In this document: positions 41,750 through 50,675 of the stretch, piece after piece
How positions within the stretch are numbered: position 1 is the first letter of the stretch
Layout: each line of letters opens with the position of its first letter
NCBI RefSeq assembly: GCF_047344985.1
Contig: NZ_CP178861.1
Coordinates: 2,170,001 to 2,234,000 of the forward strand
Reading direction: 5' to 3'
Length of the DNA: 64,000 nucleotides
Source: Bdellovibrio sp047344985
GTDB taxonomy: Bacteria > Bdellovibrionota > Bdellovibrionia > Bdellovibrionales > Bdellovibrionaceae
The notes under the pieces: model-generated
The model's database searches: none
What the model was told of the DNA's origin: nothing
What the model saw: the letters and a program-made list of their open reading frames with translations, nothing else
Translations under genes and position numbers: made by a program

Positions 41750-42787
41750 CTATCGAGCAGGGCAAATATAAGGTGGCAAGAGTCGATTGATACGAAATTC
41801 TCCCGAAGGGTGAATGCCATCGTCCTCTGTACTGCACAGATCATTGACGGCACCTTTGATAAAAGCCATCTGAAACTCAGGCTCCATATTCCGTGTCGCA
41901 ACTACAAAGCTCTTAATACCCCAAAGGTCGGCGGTAATCTCTCCCATATAGTTCTCAATCTTACTGTGCTTCAGCTCGTCCTTCATCGCCATCACAGATT
42001 TTAAAGTAGTGCTGTAAGCCTCTGGCATAACACTGAAATCAAAATGGTGAGAAAGCTCATGGCCCAAGGTCATTATCAAAGGAACAAGCTGATACTTTTG
42101 CGGAATTTCATAGTCTTTGGAAAATTCGATGGAACCCACAATCTCACCCGGACAAATGATCACGAACATTTCGCCTTTTTTATTACTGTCAGCGAAAGCG
42201 TTGTCGAGAAAATGATTTTTTGTACATCCCTTATAGATCTTATTGATATCCGACGTTGTGAGCGCACCTTCTTCGTCAGGATCAAGATCGTTAAATGCGA
42301 TCAAACGGGTCTGTTGCAAAAGATCCTGCATCTTCGCTTTGTTTTCTTCGGGAATTTCCTTAGAAAGTTCGATAGCCCGTGAAAGATGCGATTTTAGCTC
42401 GGTGATGCCTAAATCCGTTGGAACGTGATTTTGTTTTAAATAGGCACGAAATTGTTGGCGTAAGGAGGCATAGAAAACTCCCAATGCTCTTCGACGCTGG
42501 GTTTTCTTGGGCATATAAGTGATATCATCCAAAGTAAAAGAGCTCGGGCGATTTTTGGAACCATAAAGATACTCAAAAGTCTCATCCAAAGCGCGATCAC
42601 TAAGTCTTTTCTCGATGGCTTCGATGCGACCTGTTCGTGTCTTTGCATTTTGCTGACGTTCACAGACCGTTTTATAGGGATTAGAGCAGAAATTTTCTAA
42701 AGAGTCCGCATTGGCTCCCGATACTGAAAAAACCAATAAAGCCATCGTCCATACTTTTAAGAAACGTGCCCGTATTTTCATGGCCAT
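41750..42787 (-). CDS. Secreted M13-like zinc metallopeptidase
   Basis: This 345-residue protein has a signal peptide (about residues 1-28, ending GANA). The zinc site is MTLGHELSHHFDF (HExxH), the third ligand and Asp are in GEITADLWGI (ExxAD), and near the C-terminus HPSGEFRINRLLPPYICPAR corresponds to the substrate-binding His/Arg segment of neprilysin-type enzymes. It is much shorter than classical M13 peptidases (about 650-750 residues), so it is a reduced member or a related clan. Two nearby ATGs (42787 and 42781) are possible starts, with no strong ribosome site at either. Confidence 0.8.
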   Translation of the reverse strand: MAMKIRARFLKVWTMALLVFSVSGANADSLENFCSNPYKTVCERQQNAKTRTGRIEAIEKRLSDRALDETFEYLYGSKNRPSSFTLDDITYMPKKTQRRRALGVFYASLRQQFRAYLKQNHVPTDLGITELKSHLSRAIELSKEIPEENKAKMQDLLQQTRLIAFNDLDPDEEGALTTSDINKIYKGCTKNHFLDNAFADSNKKGEMFVIICPGEIVGSIEFSKDYEIPQKYQLVPLIMTLGHELSHHFDFSVMPEAYSTTLKSVMAMKDELKHSKIENYMGEITADLWGIKSFVVATRNMEPEFQMAFIKGAVNDLCSTEDDGIHPSGEFRINRLLPPYICPAR

Positions 42788-42837
42788 TCTTTTACAGGGT
42801 TTTTACGAAATATAAAAATGCATTTCGGAGCAAGTTA

Positions 42838-43122
42838 TTATGCGGTTCCAGAGCGGGAACTTATTACAGTGCACATCTGATAGTTTGCACCTGGAGCCTT
42901 ACAGCCTGAAACCTGAAGACTTGAATCGCAGAGCGCCTGAAGGACCAATTTGCCGTTGCTCTTCTCCGCCCAGTAATATTGTCCCGGAGACAGGACAATA
43001 TCTTCCCCAACGCCAGGCTGTGTAATCCAGAGATTCCCTGTCAGACACGTAATGCCTACGTCCTGTTTTGATTGCGTATAGATCTCACCTTTGAGTAACT
43101 GGAAATGATCTGTTTTTCGCAT
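42838..43122 (-). CDS. DUF2917-like protein
   Basis: This 94-residue protein has the DUF2917 pattern VGITCLTGNLWITQPGVGED followed by IVLSPGQYYW, a cupin-like single sheet. It lacks a signal peptide. The divergent neighbour is a MocR regulator (43237-44661), an arrangement in which MocR may control it. The intergenic region (43123-43236) is AT-rich and would carry both promoters. The molecular function is unknown. Confidence 0.75.
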   Translation of the reverse strand: MRKTDHFQLLKGEIYTQSKQDVGITCLTGNLWITQPGVGEDIVLSPGQYYWAEKSNGKLVLQALCDSSLQVSGCKAPGANYQMCTVISSRSGTA

Positions 43123-43236
43123 AAGGGCTCCTGAGACCTAATTTATAGCTTTTTCCTTAAAGGATACAGATTCAGTTATAGTGATTTTCAATGGGTACAG
43201 TTTTGTTTTTTCAAAATAGTGAGTTATATTTGAATC

Positions 43237-44661
43237 ATGACAAATAAAGATCAGCTCCTTTACGAGACAGTGGCGAAAGAAATTGAATCCCAGATCCAAT
43301 TGGGAGCTTTGCGCGTTGGAGAAAAAATCGCCTCGGTGCGAGAGCAAAGCAAACTCTTTAACGTCAGTATCAACACGGTCTTACAAGCCTACGTTCTTCT
43401 TGAAAGCCGTGGAGTTATCGAATCTCGCCCTCAATCTGGATTTTACGTCTCAAAGATAGTGACAACCGAAGAGGTGCGCCCGGAGTCTGATGTACAAACA
43501 AGGCCCGCCCCTATCCTCATTCCCGATTTGGTGTCTGATCTTTTTGAAGCGGCCGCCAATGATAAGTATGTTCTCTTAGGGGCTGCGTGTTTGTCTCCGG
43601 AACTTCATCCTAATGAGGCCATAGCGCGCATCACGAGATCCATCTTAAGAACACACAGCGACGTGAATGCGAGGTATGAATTTACCCCTGGCCATCTGCC
43701 GTTAAGACAACAAATCGCAAAACGTCTTTTGCGCACAGGCCACAAAGTCAGCGCTGCTGAAGTCACTATTACCAACGGAGCTTTGGATTCTCTTCATCTC
43801 GCCTTAAGAGCGATTCTTAAACCGGGAGAGACTATCTTGATTGAGTCGCCCAATTACTTTGGAATTCTTCAATCCATCGCAAGTCTTGGATACAAAGTCA
43901 TCGAAGTTCCTGCAAATGCAAGAACAGGTGTTGATCCTGACGACGTTAAAAAAATTCTTTCAAGATACAAAATCGGCGCAGCTATTTTGATGCCGAATTT
44001 TAATAATCCTCTGGGATCTGTGATACCCGATGCCAATAAGCGGGAACTCGTCAAAATTTTCAGCAAATTTGGAGTGCCCGTGATTGAAGACGACATCTAT
44101 GGAGATCTTGCATTTTCTGGAGTTCGCCCCAAACTTCTTCGCGCTTTTGATGAAGAGGGAATTGTAATCTCTTGTTCTTCATTTTCTAAAACTATTTCTC
44201 CGGGCTCCAGAACTGGATGGGCTCTTCCGGGAAAGTTTGAAAAAGAATTCCGTCGATTGCAATTAAGCAGCACCGTGGGCGCCAATCGTCTCCAGCAATA
44301 CGTGATCGCGGAATTTATGGCGACAGGAGCATTTGAAAGATACCTCCGCAAGATTCGTCCTGTTTTGCAAGAGCAGCTTCATAGAGTTTCTCAGTCTGTT
44401 TTAAAGCACTTTCCCGAAGAAACACGCTTCACACAACCTCAAGGTGGCTTCATGCTTTGGTTAGAGCTTCCTAAAAAGTTTGATTCGCTGGAGTTGTACA
44501 AGGCGGCGGCTGCGAAAAAAATTAGTATTGCACCGGGAGTGATTTTTTCCGCCAACGGAAACTATCGCAATTATTTAAGACTCAACTGCGGCAGACTTTG
44601 GAGGCCGGAAATTGATGCCGCCATTAAAACTCTTGGCACTTTGGCGAAACAACAGCTTTAA
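43237..44661 (+). CDS. MocR-type transcriptional regulator (GntR HTH plus aminotransferase domain)
   Basis: This 474-residue regulator has an N-terminal GntR winged helix (YETVAKEIESQIQLGALRVG, IASVREQSKLFNVSINTVLQ) and an aminotransferase domain with IIEDDIYGDLAF-like PLP contacts (VIEDDIYGDLAF) and the Lys in SSFSKTISPGSRTG. The first helix and the IASVREQS motif indicate the MocR subgroup close to YdcR/PtsJ. It is divergent from the DUF2917 gene. No ribosome-binding site is clear before the ATG at 43237. Confidence 0.92.
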   Translation: MTNKDQLLYETVAKEIESQIQLGALRVGEKIASVREQSKLFNVSINTVLQAYVLLESRGVIESRPQSGFYVSKIVTTEEVRPESDVQTRPAPILIPDLVSDLFEAAANDKYVLLGAACLSPELHPNEAIARITRSILRTHSDVNARYEFTPGHLPLRQQIAKRLLRTGHKVSAAEVTITNGALDSLHLALRAILKPGETILIESPNYFGILQSIASLGYKVIEVPANARTGVDPDDVKKILSRYKIGAAILMPNFNNPLGSVIPDANKRELVKIFSKFGVPVIEDDIYGDLAFSGVRPKLLRAFDEEGIVISCSSFSKTISPGSRTGWALPGKFEKEFRRLQLSSTVGANRLQQYVIAEFMATGAFERYLRKIRPVLQEQLHRVSQSVLKHFPEETRFTQPQGGFMLWLELPKKFDSLELYKAAAAKKISIAPGVIFSANGNYRNYLRLNCGRLWRPEIDAAIKTLGTLAKQQL

Positions 44662-44671
44662 CTAAACTAAA

Positions 44672-45496
44672 CTAATCCAAATCAGGATTCCACTTTTCCC
44701 AATCTTTCGGAGCATTGGCCTGGAGTTGAAATGTTTGAGCATGTTTCGCCTTTTGCGCTGCAGGTTCCGGCGTGGCAAATTCAATTCCGCCTTTTAGCAA
44801 AGCTTCGAGCGAGCTTAACTTTATTTCCGACTTAAAAAGGCCCAACTTTCCTTGAAACCCGGATTTTCTCCAAAAGATAGTATTTTCACGAATTAATTTC
44901 GCATGCGTCCACGGCACACGAATATTCACAAGAACCGTTTGTCCCGTTTTCGAAAATGCCACTTTCGTAACAGAGCCTACGTTCACGCCCCGATAAAAAA
45001 CCGGATCCCCTTCTCCGACGGACTCTGCATTTTTAGTTTCCAGTCTAAAGCCCGCTGTTTCATCTAAGGGATATTTTAAATCGGCCGCTTCACGTCCAGT
45101 GAATTCACGCTGTACATCCCCAGTTCCCGGAAGTGCTCCGATATAGCTTCCTTCCACAAGCGTATCTAACCCGCGGATTTCTTCAAAGCTAATCCGCGGC
45201 GATTCAATCCAGAATTTCGCTCCGTCTTGCGCAAAACTTTTAGCATCACGATTTAAATCCGCTATCACTTCGATTTTTTTTAGATCCGATGTGATTGTCA
45301 CATCCTTAACAAGACCAATCTGCACTCCGCGAAAACGCACTTCCGTTTTCCCGGGTTTAATCCGCGTCCCTTCGTTAAAGTAAATAGTGATAGTAGGCCC
45401 CCGGTGACGATAGTAGTTCCAAAACAACCATCCGGCCAACATCACCGCAAAAAGTGGAAACAGCCAAAGATACCAAGTGTCTTTAAGGTTTTTCAC
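44672..45496 (-). CDS. pqiB: Short PqiB/MCE-domain protein
   Basis: This 274-residue protein has one N-terminal membrane helix (WYLWLFPLFAVMLAGWLFWN) and two MCE domains (ITIYFNEGTRIKPGKTEVRF, FRGVQIGLVKDVTI; then FRLETKNAESVGEGDPVFYR, GVNVGSVTKVAF). E. coli PqiB has three MCE domains, so this is a compact form. The start is a GTG at 45496 with GGGAG upstream; it overlaps pqiA by 14 bp. It should span the periplasm and move lipid between membranes with PqiA. No PqiC-like lipoprotein is next to it. Confidence 0.85.
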   Translation of the reverse strand: MKNLKDTWYLWLFPLFAVMLAGWLFWNYYRHRGPTITIYFNEGTRIKPGKTEVRFRGVQIGLVKDVTITSDLKKIEVIADLNRDAKSFAQDGAKFWIESPRISFEEIRGLDTLVEGSYIGALPGTGDVQREFTGREAADLKYPLDETAGFRLETKNAESVGEGDPVFYRGVNVGSVTKVAFSKTGQTVLVNIRVPWTHAKLIRENTIFWRKSGFQGKLGLFKSEIKLSSLEALLKGGIEFATPEPAAQKAKHAQTFQLQANAPKDWEKWNPDLD

Positions 45497-46085
45497 GGTC
45501 GTTCTCCCAAAGCACTTCCGGATCAAAGAACGCTGAAGAAAGCATTGTAAAAACAACCACCAAAGCAAATATTCCAGCACCGACTTCCGGTTCCGCATTA
45601 GCCCAATGACCCAGCTTCATAATTGAAACTAAAATCGCGAGTAAAAAAATATCCAGCATCGACCAGCGGCCGATAGCTTCAACAATCAGATACATTTTCG
45701 TTTTAAGTTTAAGATTTTTTCCATTCTTCGCTGTGAGGGCTAGGTAAAACAGAATGATCAGCTTTACGAATGGAATAAGAATGCTTGCCAAAAATACGAT
45801 GATGGCAACTCCCCACGAACCTGCGTTGCTTAATGACACAATCCCCTGCCAGACCGTGGATGTGCTTTTGTTGCCGTAAATTTCTAAGCTGACAAAGGGA
45901 AAAAAATTAGCGGGTACATAGAGAATCAACGCCGTCATTGCAAACACCAAGGTTGCATGCACGGAGACCGTGGGAACCCGATTCATAGTCCCACAGCGAG
46001 GGCATTCCACAGACCACGATTTTCCTTCTGGAGTTGGAAGAAGAGTGCCGCACACTTTGCATCTAGAACGCGATGTCTCTGCCAT
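45483..46085 (-). CDS. pqiA: PqiA-like inner-membrane protein, single domain
   Basis: This 200-residue protein begins with a zinc-ribbon-like CKVCGTLLP and ECPRCG pair, then has four membrane helices of the PqiA domain (PANFFPFVSLEIYGNKSTST, FLASILIPFVKLIILFYLA, VEAIGRWSMLDIFLLAILVS). E. coli PqiA has two such domains; this has one. It is transcribed first in a two-gene operon with the MCE-domain gene. The function is lipid transport between inner and outer membranes, based on the family. Confidence 0.9.
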   Translation of the reverse strand: MAETSRSRCKVCGTLLPTPEGKSWSVECPRCGTMNRVPTVSVHATLVFAMTALILYVPANFFPFVSLEIYGNKSTSTVWQGIVSLSNAGSWGVAIIVFLASILIPFVKLIILFYLALTAKNGKNLKLKTKMYLIVEAIGRWSMLDIFLLAILVSIMKLGHWANAEPEVGAGIFALVVVFTMLSSAFFDPEVLWENDREKP

Positions 46086-46228
46086 TCTCGTATCTTATTT
46101 ATTGATTCGCTGCCGTCACCTTCTTTTCTGCTGTTGATTGTCACTGCTTTTTTTCAAAACTTATGTTTTTTATTTGATTTATCGATAAAAATTGAAAGAA
46201 TAATTGAGCTCTCGGCAGGAGGTTACCC

Positions 46229-46681
46229 ATGAAGATTCTCTTACTGCTCTCACTTCTTTTTGCTTCGGCCTGTACAACTCAAGTTGCTCGTAAAACCCCT
46301 GCCACCACGGTCAAGGCATTGAATGATCTCAATATTGTTGCAGAAAAAGGTGCTAACAAAAACACCACGACTTCTTTGGATATTGTGATGATTTATGATC
46401 CATCAGTAACAGGAACTCTTCCGAAAACGGCGACAGATTGGTTTGCACGAAAGTACCAATTAATCAGCGATATCGCTGGAAGGGTCGAGATCGTTTCTTT
46501 ACAAATTCCGCCGGGAACATCCGTTCCGGTTCCATTGCCTGCAAGAATCGTCAACGCTTCAGCTGTCTACGCTTACGTAAACTATCCAAGCAAACCAAAT
46601 CAACCCGCAGCAAATCTTACGCGCTATCAAAAAGCGACGATCTACTTAAAACCGGAAGCTGTTGCGCTGTCGAAGAATTAA
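46229..46681 (+). CDS. Lipoprotein of unknown function
   Basis: This 150-residue lipoprotein has the lipobox FASAC (Cys15) and a strong GCAGGAGG before the ATG. The mature part looks beta-rich (TTSLDIVMIYDPSVTGTLPK, RVEIVSLQIPPGTSVPVPL) and ends with YLKPEAVALSKN. The small beta-sandwich shape recalls TssJ-type lipoproteins, but no other secretion gene lies nearby and I cannot assign it. It is divergent from pqiA and could in principle supply the missing PqiC-like partner, which is only a guess from position. Confidence 0.65.
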   Translation: MKILLLLSLLFASACTTQVARKTPATTVKALNDLNIVAEKGANKNTTTSLDIVMIYDPSVTGTLPKTATDWFARKYQLISDIAGRVEIVSLQIPPGTSVPVPLPARIVNASAVYAYVNYPSKPNQPAANLTRYQKATIYLKPEAVALSKN

Positions 46682-46712
46682 ATCAGTTTGCCGCCGTAAC
46701 AAAATCACGCTC

Positions 46713-46770
46713 TTGACAAATTAGGACAAGCGTCCTACATTATTCAAACACTAGGACAAGCGTCCTAGTG
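46713..46770 (+). promoter_or_regulatory. TetR-gene promoter with two palindromic operators
   Basis: TTGACA (46713-46718) and TACATT (46736-46741) are spaced 17 bp and form a good promoter. The spacer contains the palindrome TAGGACAAGCGTCCTA (46722-46737). A second, longer palindrome with 9-bp arms, CACTAGGAC-AAGC-GTCCTAGTG (46749-46770), lies downstream of the -10 box. Centre-to-centre spacing is 30 bp, close to three helical turns. Both are probably bound by the TetR protein encoded 25 bp further on (inference). Confidence 0.85.
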
Positions 46771-46794
46771 TGAAATTCTAGGTGGCAGTATTTT

Positions 46795-47364
46795 ATGGCA
46801 TTAGATAAAACAACTCGTCGGCAGATCGTTGAAGCGGCAGATCTGCTTTTCTACCATAGAGGTTTTGAACGCACTTCTTTTGCAGACATCGCCGCGAAAG
46901 TAAAAATCTCGCGTGGAAATTTTTATCATCACTTTAAATCCAAAGATGAAATACTTGAAGCAGTCATTGAGTTGCGCCTGGAACGCACACAAGAAATGCT
47001 AAACAATTGGGAATCCATCGGCCAAAACCCGGCGGAGCGAATTGGAAAGTTTATTCAAATGTTGATTATGAACCAGGCAAAGATAAAGCTTTATGGCTGC
47101 CCCGTGGGAACTCTTTGTACCGAATTAGCAAAAATGGATCATGCTTCCAAATCTCATGCTAATAAACTTATGAATTTATTTAAAACTTGGCTGAGCCGAC
47201 AGTTTTTAGCTGCGGGTCGCAAAAAAGATGCTGATGAACTCGCTATGCATCTTTTGTCACGCAGCCAAGGGATTGCGACCTTAGCCAATACTTTTCATGA
47301 CGAGAAGTTCATTAAAAATGAGGTTCGTCATATGGAAGATTGGTTGAAAGCCCAAATTGCTTAA
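46795..47364 (+). CDS. TetR-family transcriptional regulator
   Basis: This 189-residue repressor has a helix-turn-helix at the N-terminus (RRQIVEAADLLFYHRGFERT, SFADIAAKVKISRGNFYHHF), typical of TetR/AcrR proteins. The C-terminal ligand-binding domain is helical. Two palindromes in the promoter just upstream are the likely autoregulatory sites. It is followed, 25 bp later, by the tag gene, so DNA-repair expression may respond to the regulator's ligand. A GGTGGCAG precedes the ATG. Confidence 0.93.
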   Translation: MALDKTTRRQIVEAADLLFYHRGFERTSFADIAAKVKISRGNFYHHFKSKDEILEAVIELRLERTQEMLNNWESIGQNPAERIGKFIQMLIMNQAKIKLYGCPVGTLCTELAKMDHASKSHANKLMNLFKTWLSRQFLAAGRKKDADELAMHLLSRSQGIATLANTFHDEKFIKNEVRHMEDWLKAQIA

Positions 47365-47389
47365 ATATTTTTCGGAGAAACAATAAACT

Positions 47390-47995
47390 ATGAATAATAT
47401 CGTAACTTCCGCTGACGGAAAAAAGCGCTGCAAATGGTGTGAGTCAGCTCCTGATTTTCTTAAATATCACGACAAAGAATGGGGTTTTCCTGTTCGCGAT
47501 GATTATCGCTTATTCGAAAAACTAAGCCTTGAGGGTTTCCAATCAGGACTCAGTTGGCGCACAATCCTTGCCAAGCGCGAAAGCTTTCGCACAGCCTTTC
47601 ATCAATTTGACTTTAACAAGATCGCAAGATTTACGCAGAAAGATGTCGCTCGATTATTAAAAGATGAAGGCATTGTCCGCCACAAAGGAAAAATTGAAGC
47701 TGTTATTAACAATGCTAAGAAAGCTCAAGAAATCGCTGAACGCCATGGATCTCTTGCTGCTTTTATATGGAGTTTTGAACCGGACAAAAAAAAACTCGCG
47801 AGACCTCAGACCGCTTCCACCTCGGCAGCCTCTATGGCGCTATCCAAGGAATTAAAAAAGCAGGGTTGGAAATTTGTTGGCCCCACGACCGTATATGCTT
47901 TCATGCAAGCCATGGGTCTTATAAATGATCATGCCGAAGGCTGCATTATTAGAGCTAAAGCAGAAGCTAAGCGGCGAAGTTTTAAAAAGCCATAA
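47390..47995 (+). CDS. tag: DNA-3-methyladenine glycosylase I
   Basis: This 201-residue enzyme removes 3-methyladenine from alkylated DNA. It has the family zinc ligands: Cys in KRCKWCE, His in YHDKEWGFP, and the C-terminal NDHAEGC pair. The pocket segments EKLSLEGFQSGLSWRTIL and RHKGKIEAVINNAKK match Tag. It is downstream of TetR in the same operon, an arrangement that could make repair inducible by an unknown signal. TTTTTCGGAG is the nearest purine-rich stretch before the ATG. Confidence 0.95.
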   Translation: MNNIVTSADGKKRCKWCESAPDFLKYHDKEWGFPVRDDYRLFEKLSLEGFQSGLSWRTILAKRESFRTAFHQFDFNKIARFTQKDVARLLKDEGIVRHKGKIEAVINNAKKAQEIAERHGSLAAFIWSFEPDKKKLARPQTASTSAASMALSKELKKQGWKFVGPTTVYAFMQAMGLINDHAEGCIIRAKAEAKRRSFKKP

Positions 47996-48071
47996 TCTGG
48001 AAATTTGGGCAGTATGATTTCTTTCGCGTTGACTTAAAACAGGTTCAGCTCTAAATTAAGCTTCCTCTTAA

Positions 48072-48145
48072 GGTGATGTGGCCGAGGGGTTAGGCTCAGC
48101 TCTGCAAAAGCTGCTACAGCGGTTCAAATCCGCTCGTCACCTCCA
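48072..48145 (+). tRNA. tRNA-Cys(GCA)
   Basis: The acceptor arm GGTGATG / CGTCACC is closed by one G-U wobble, with an encoded TCCA end. The anticodon stem CAGCT / AGCTG encloses the loop CTGCAAA, giving anticodon GCA for cysteine. The T-arm is CAGCGGTTCAAATCCGCTC with the GTTCAAA core. The 5' flank is AT-rich. It is directed against the convergent comM gene, 8 bp away. Confidence 0.96.
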
Positions 48146-48153
48146 AATTTTTC

Positions 48154-49605
48154 CTAACATCCAAGACGTTTCAAGGCTTCAAATGGCAAATAGGTTGCCT
48201 TGAGGGCTTTTTCGACGTGCTTTGGAGTCAGCTTTTCAGTTTTTTCTAAGTCGGCATAGCTTCTTGCGACTCGGAGCGTTGCAAGATCGCGACGGCGAGA
48301 TGCTAACTCTCTTGGGAAAAGCTCCTGCAAATAAAAGCTCGGCAAATCTTGGATAAGCTCTTCCCACTTCCAGCGGCCTGCTACTTTTCTGAAGCGCGGA
48401 TCCTTCATAGCCATTTCACTTCGGAAGGCCCGGGCATCTTCCAAAGTTTTTAAAATTTCTACGCCGGAGATGACACCTCCGAGTTCTCGTTTTTGCGTAA
48501 AGAAGATCAACTGAAAACGATCCACCAAGGGCCCCGACAATCTTTCCATATAGGACTGACACTTTTTTAGAGATCTTCCGCAGACGACTTTGGCTTGTGG
48601 AACCCAATCTCCACACGGACATAAATTTGTTGTCGCAATCACCAAGGCTTCAGCGGGATGTTCTTCAATAAAACGTCCTCGTCGCAAGCGAATGCAAAAC
48701 TCTTCCATAGGTTCACGCAAAGCTTCTTGCGCGCGAGGATTGAACTCCAACAATTCATCTAAGACTAAAACTCCTTTATGCGCTCTTGTGATCTCACCTT
48801 TAAAAGGAGGCACACCCCCACCAATGAGGCCGAGGGGCGACGTCGAATGATGAGGGTGAACCATGGGACGCCAACTTAAAGATTCTCCACCAGAACCTTT
48901 GTTGGATTTAATAATTTCATGGAGGTCTTCTTGCGAAGGAGCCTGCAATAACGAAAGCAATGTTTTCGCAATGGTGCTTTTACCGGAACCCGCAGGCCCC
49001 GCTAGAAGCAATGAATGCTCACCAATGGCGACAAGTTTTAACATCTCGGCTTGTCGCTCCGGAAATTCTAGATCAAGTCCAAACAAAGGACGTTCCACTT
49101 TATACTCTCTTGGCATTCCCGGAAGAATCTCTGGCGATGCTAAATCACGAAGTTCTGTCAAACGCGCGCGAGTGAAAGGAACTTTGTTTTCTTCAGAAGT
49201 TCCCGTCCAGACAGTGAGATCTTCAAGAGGATCAAAATCTTCTCGCAGATCATCGGGCTCAAAAACATTCCCATTTAAAGACAACTCCCCGTAAACCAAC
49301 ACGGATTCTTCTTGAGGCTTGGGAACTTGTTCACTTTCCCACAACAAACCCAGAGCTACAGCCAATTCTAAACCGCGCGAAGATTTTTTCAAATGCGATG
49401 GACGAAGATTGACCAGCACTTGTTGGGCTTTCGGAAATTCAAAACCTTGCGAACGAATCGCACTTTTAATTCTATGGATGCTTTCTCGAATGGCCTGATC
49501 AGGTAAACCTAAAAATTGAATTTGAGGAAGTCCCGGAATGAAGTTCAGCTCAACTTCCACAGGAACAAGACGGTCATTTTCGCGAATAAGGGATTGTATT
49601 TTCAT
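48154..49605 (-). CDS. comM: YifB/ComM-family Mg-chelatase-like AAA+ ATPase
   Basis: This 483-residue protein is ComM, a hexameric helicase needed for branch migration in natural transformation in other bacteria. The N-terminal domain (VPVEVELNFIPGLPQIQFLG, LVNLRPSHLKKSSRGLELAV) is the ComM-specific part. The AAA+ core has Walker A AGPAGSGKST, Walker B VLVLDELLEF and a Mg-chelatase C-terminal motif. Family members are about 505 residues, so this is near full length. The ATG at 49605 is preferred over a TTG six codons upstream; neither has a strong ribosome site. Confidence 0.92.
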   Translation of the reverse strand: MKIQSLIRENDRLVPVEVELNFIPGLPQIQFLGLPDQAIRESIHRIKSAIRSQGFEFPKAQQVLVNLRPSHLKKSSRGLELAVALGLLWESEQVPKPQEESVLVYGELSLNGNVFEPDDLREDFDPLEDLTVWTGTSEENKVPFTRARLTELRDLASPEILPGMPREYKVERPLFGLDLEFPERQAEMLKLVAIGEHSLLLAGPAGSGKSTIAKTLLSLLQAPSQEDLHEIIKSNKGSGGESLSWRPMVHPHHSTSPLGLIGGGVPPFKGEITRAHKGVLVLDELLEFNPRAQEALREPMEEFCIRLRRGRFIEEHPAEALVIATTNLCPCGDWVPQAKVVCGRSLKKCQSYMERLSGPLVDRFQLIFFTQKRELGGVISGVEILKTLEDARAFRSEMAMKDPRFRKVAGRWKWEELIQDLPSFYLQELFPRELASRRRDLATLRVARSYADLEKTEKLTPKHVEKALKATYLPFEALKRLGC

Positions 49606-49651
49606 GCACGGGCAACAAAGCAAAAGCGGGCCCGCAGTTAAAAGAAAAACA

Positions 49652-49676
49652 AAGGGCCTCTCAGCCAGAGGCCCTT
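49652..49676 (-). terminator. Rho-independent terminator of the recombinase gene
   Basis: A 10-bp stem AAGGGCCTCT / AGAGGCCCTT with a 5-nt loop is followed on the minus strand by TGTTTTTCTTTT. It lies 16 bp past the stop of the recombinase gene and before comM. Confidence 0.88.
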
Positions 49677-49692
49677 ACGAGGTTCGGACAAT

Positions 49693-50571
49693 CTACTTTT
49701 CCACTTCCGACATACGCGAAAGAGGATGGTGATCTTCGATTGTTCGTGACATCGTATTGGTGGTCACATTCGTATAAATCTGTGTTGTCTGAATACTTGC
49801 ATGTCCCAGCAACATCTGAATCGATCGCAAATCAGCGCCGCTTTCAAGAAGAGCCGTTGCACATCCGTGACGGAATCTATGCGGATTCACAGGCTCTGGA
49901 AAACCAGCTTTCGCCGACCATGCCGCCAACCATCTCCATACGTCAACGCGCGAAGGACGATGCCCACGATCATTGATCAAAATAGATGGAGAGTTTTCTT
50001 TAACCAAAGTAGGACGGTGCTCTTTCAAGTAAGCCGTGAGATTTTCAGCAAGTTTCTCTGTCAAAGGAACCAAACGCTCTTTGCTTCCTTTGCCGAGAAC
50101 TTTAATCCAACGGTCTGTGGCATTGAAATCAACAATGTTCAAAGCAATCAATTCTGAAACACGGCAGCCCAATCCGTACAAGAACAACAACGTCAGTTGA
50201 TTGCGCGCTGTTTTCACAGCATCTTGCACTTCGGCCGCATCAAACAACTGTTGAAACTCTTGCGGAGTAAGAACTTTAGGAAGCCCGACTTTCACTTTCG
50301 GCGGACGGAGTTCACGCAGCTCTTCGCATTTCATTCCGCGCGTTTCACAGAACTTAAAGTAAGTTCTCAATGAAGAAATCACGCGGGCTTGCGAACGTGT
50401 GGAGAGTTTATTTTTTTTCATAAACTCATAAAAGCCACTGACTGTTTTATTGGTTTTACGATACTCGATATAGAGTTCCAGGTCGCGGCGATATGCCATC
50501 ACCGTATTCTGGGAACGTCCTCGTACGTTTTGCAGCTCATCAAAGAAGTCGATCCAAAGAGGTAATTCCAT
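49693..50571 (-). CDS. Tyrosine recombinase of the XerC/XerD family
   Basis: This 292-residue recombinase has the SAM-like N-terminal domain (SQNTVMAYRRDLELYIEY) and the catalytic R-K-H-R-H-Y set: Arg in GCRVSELIAL, Lys in GKGSKERLVPL, HRFRHGCAT, GHASIQTTQIY. Its size and even spread of similarity to XerC and XerD suggest the housekeeping chromosome-dimer-resolution enzyme, but without a partner in view I cannot tell XerC from XerD. The ATG at 50571 opens MELPLWIDFFDELQNVRG; a longer frame lacks support. Confidence 0.92.
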   Translation of the reverse strand: MELPLWIDFFDELQNVRGRSQNTVMAYRRDLELYIEYRKTNKTVSGFYEFMKKNKLSTRSQARVISSLRTYFKFCETRGMKCEELRELRPPKVKVGLPKVLTPQEFQQLFDAAEVQDAVKTARNQLTLLFLYGLGCRVSELIALNIVDFNATDRWIKVLGKGSKERLVPLTEKLAENLTAYLKEHRPTLVKENSPSILINDRGHRPSRVDVWRWLAAWSAKAGFPEPVNPHRFRHGCATALLESGADLRSIQMLLGHASIQTTQIYTNVTTNTMSRTIEDHHPLSRMSEVEK

Positions 50572-50620
50572 ACTTCTTATTAGACCTAGACTTTTCTCTA
50601 AGCGCAAGAGCAAAGATGAA

Positions 50621-50649
50621 ATAAAAAACCCCGGTTTTTTACGCCGGGG
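50621..50649 (-). terminator. Rho-independent terminator of the lipoprotein gene
   Basis: On the minus strand CCCCGG / CCGGGG form a 6-bp stem with a 9-nt loop, followed by TTTTTTAT. It lies 27 bp past the stop of the 50676-51302 gene. Confidence 0.85.
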
Positions 50650-50675
50650 CTTGGTGATTCATTTTCAAGATCTTG

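Noticed and set aside
46229..46681. Type VI secretion lipoprotein TssJ
   Set aside because: Only general beta-sandwich character and a lipobox support it; no other secretion genes are in the window.
49693..50571. An integrase of an integrated element
   Set aside because: The sequence is of the XerC/XerD housekeeping type, with no tRNA-end duplication or phage genes beside it.
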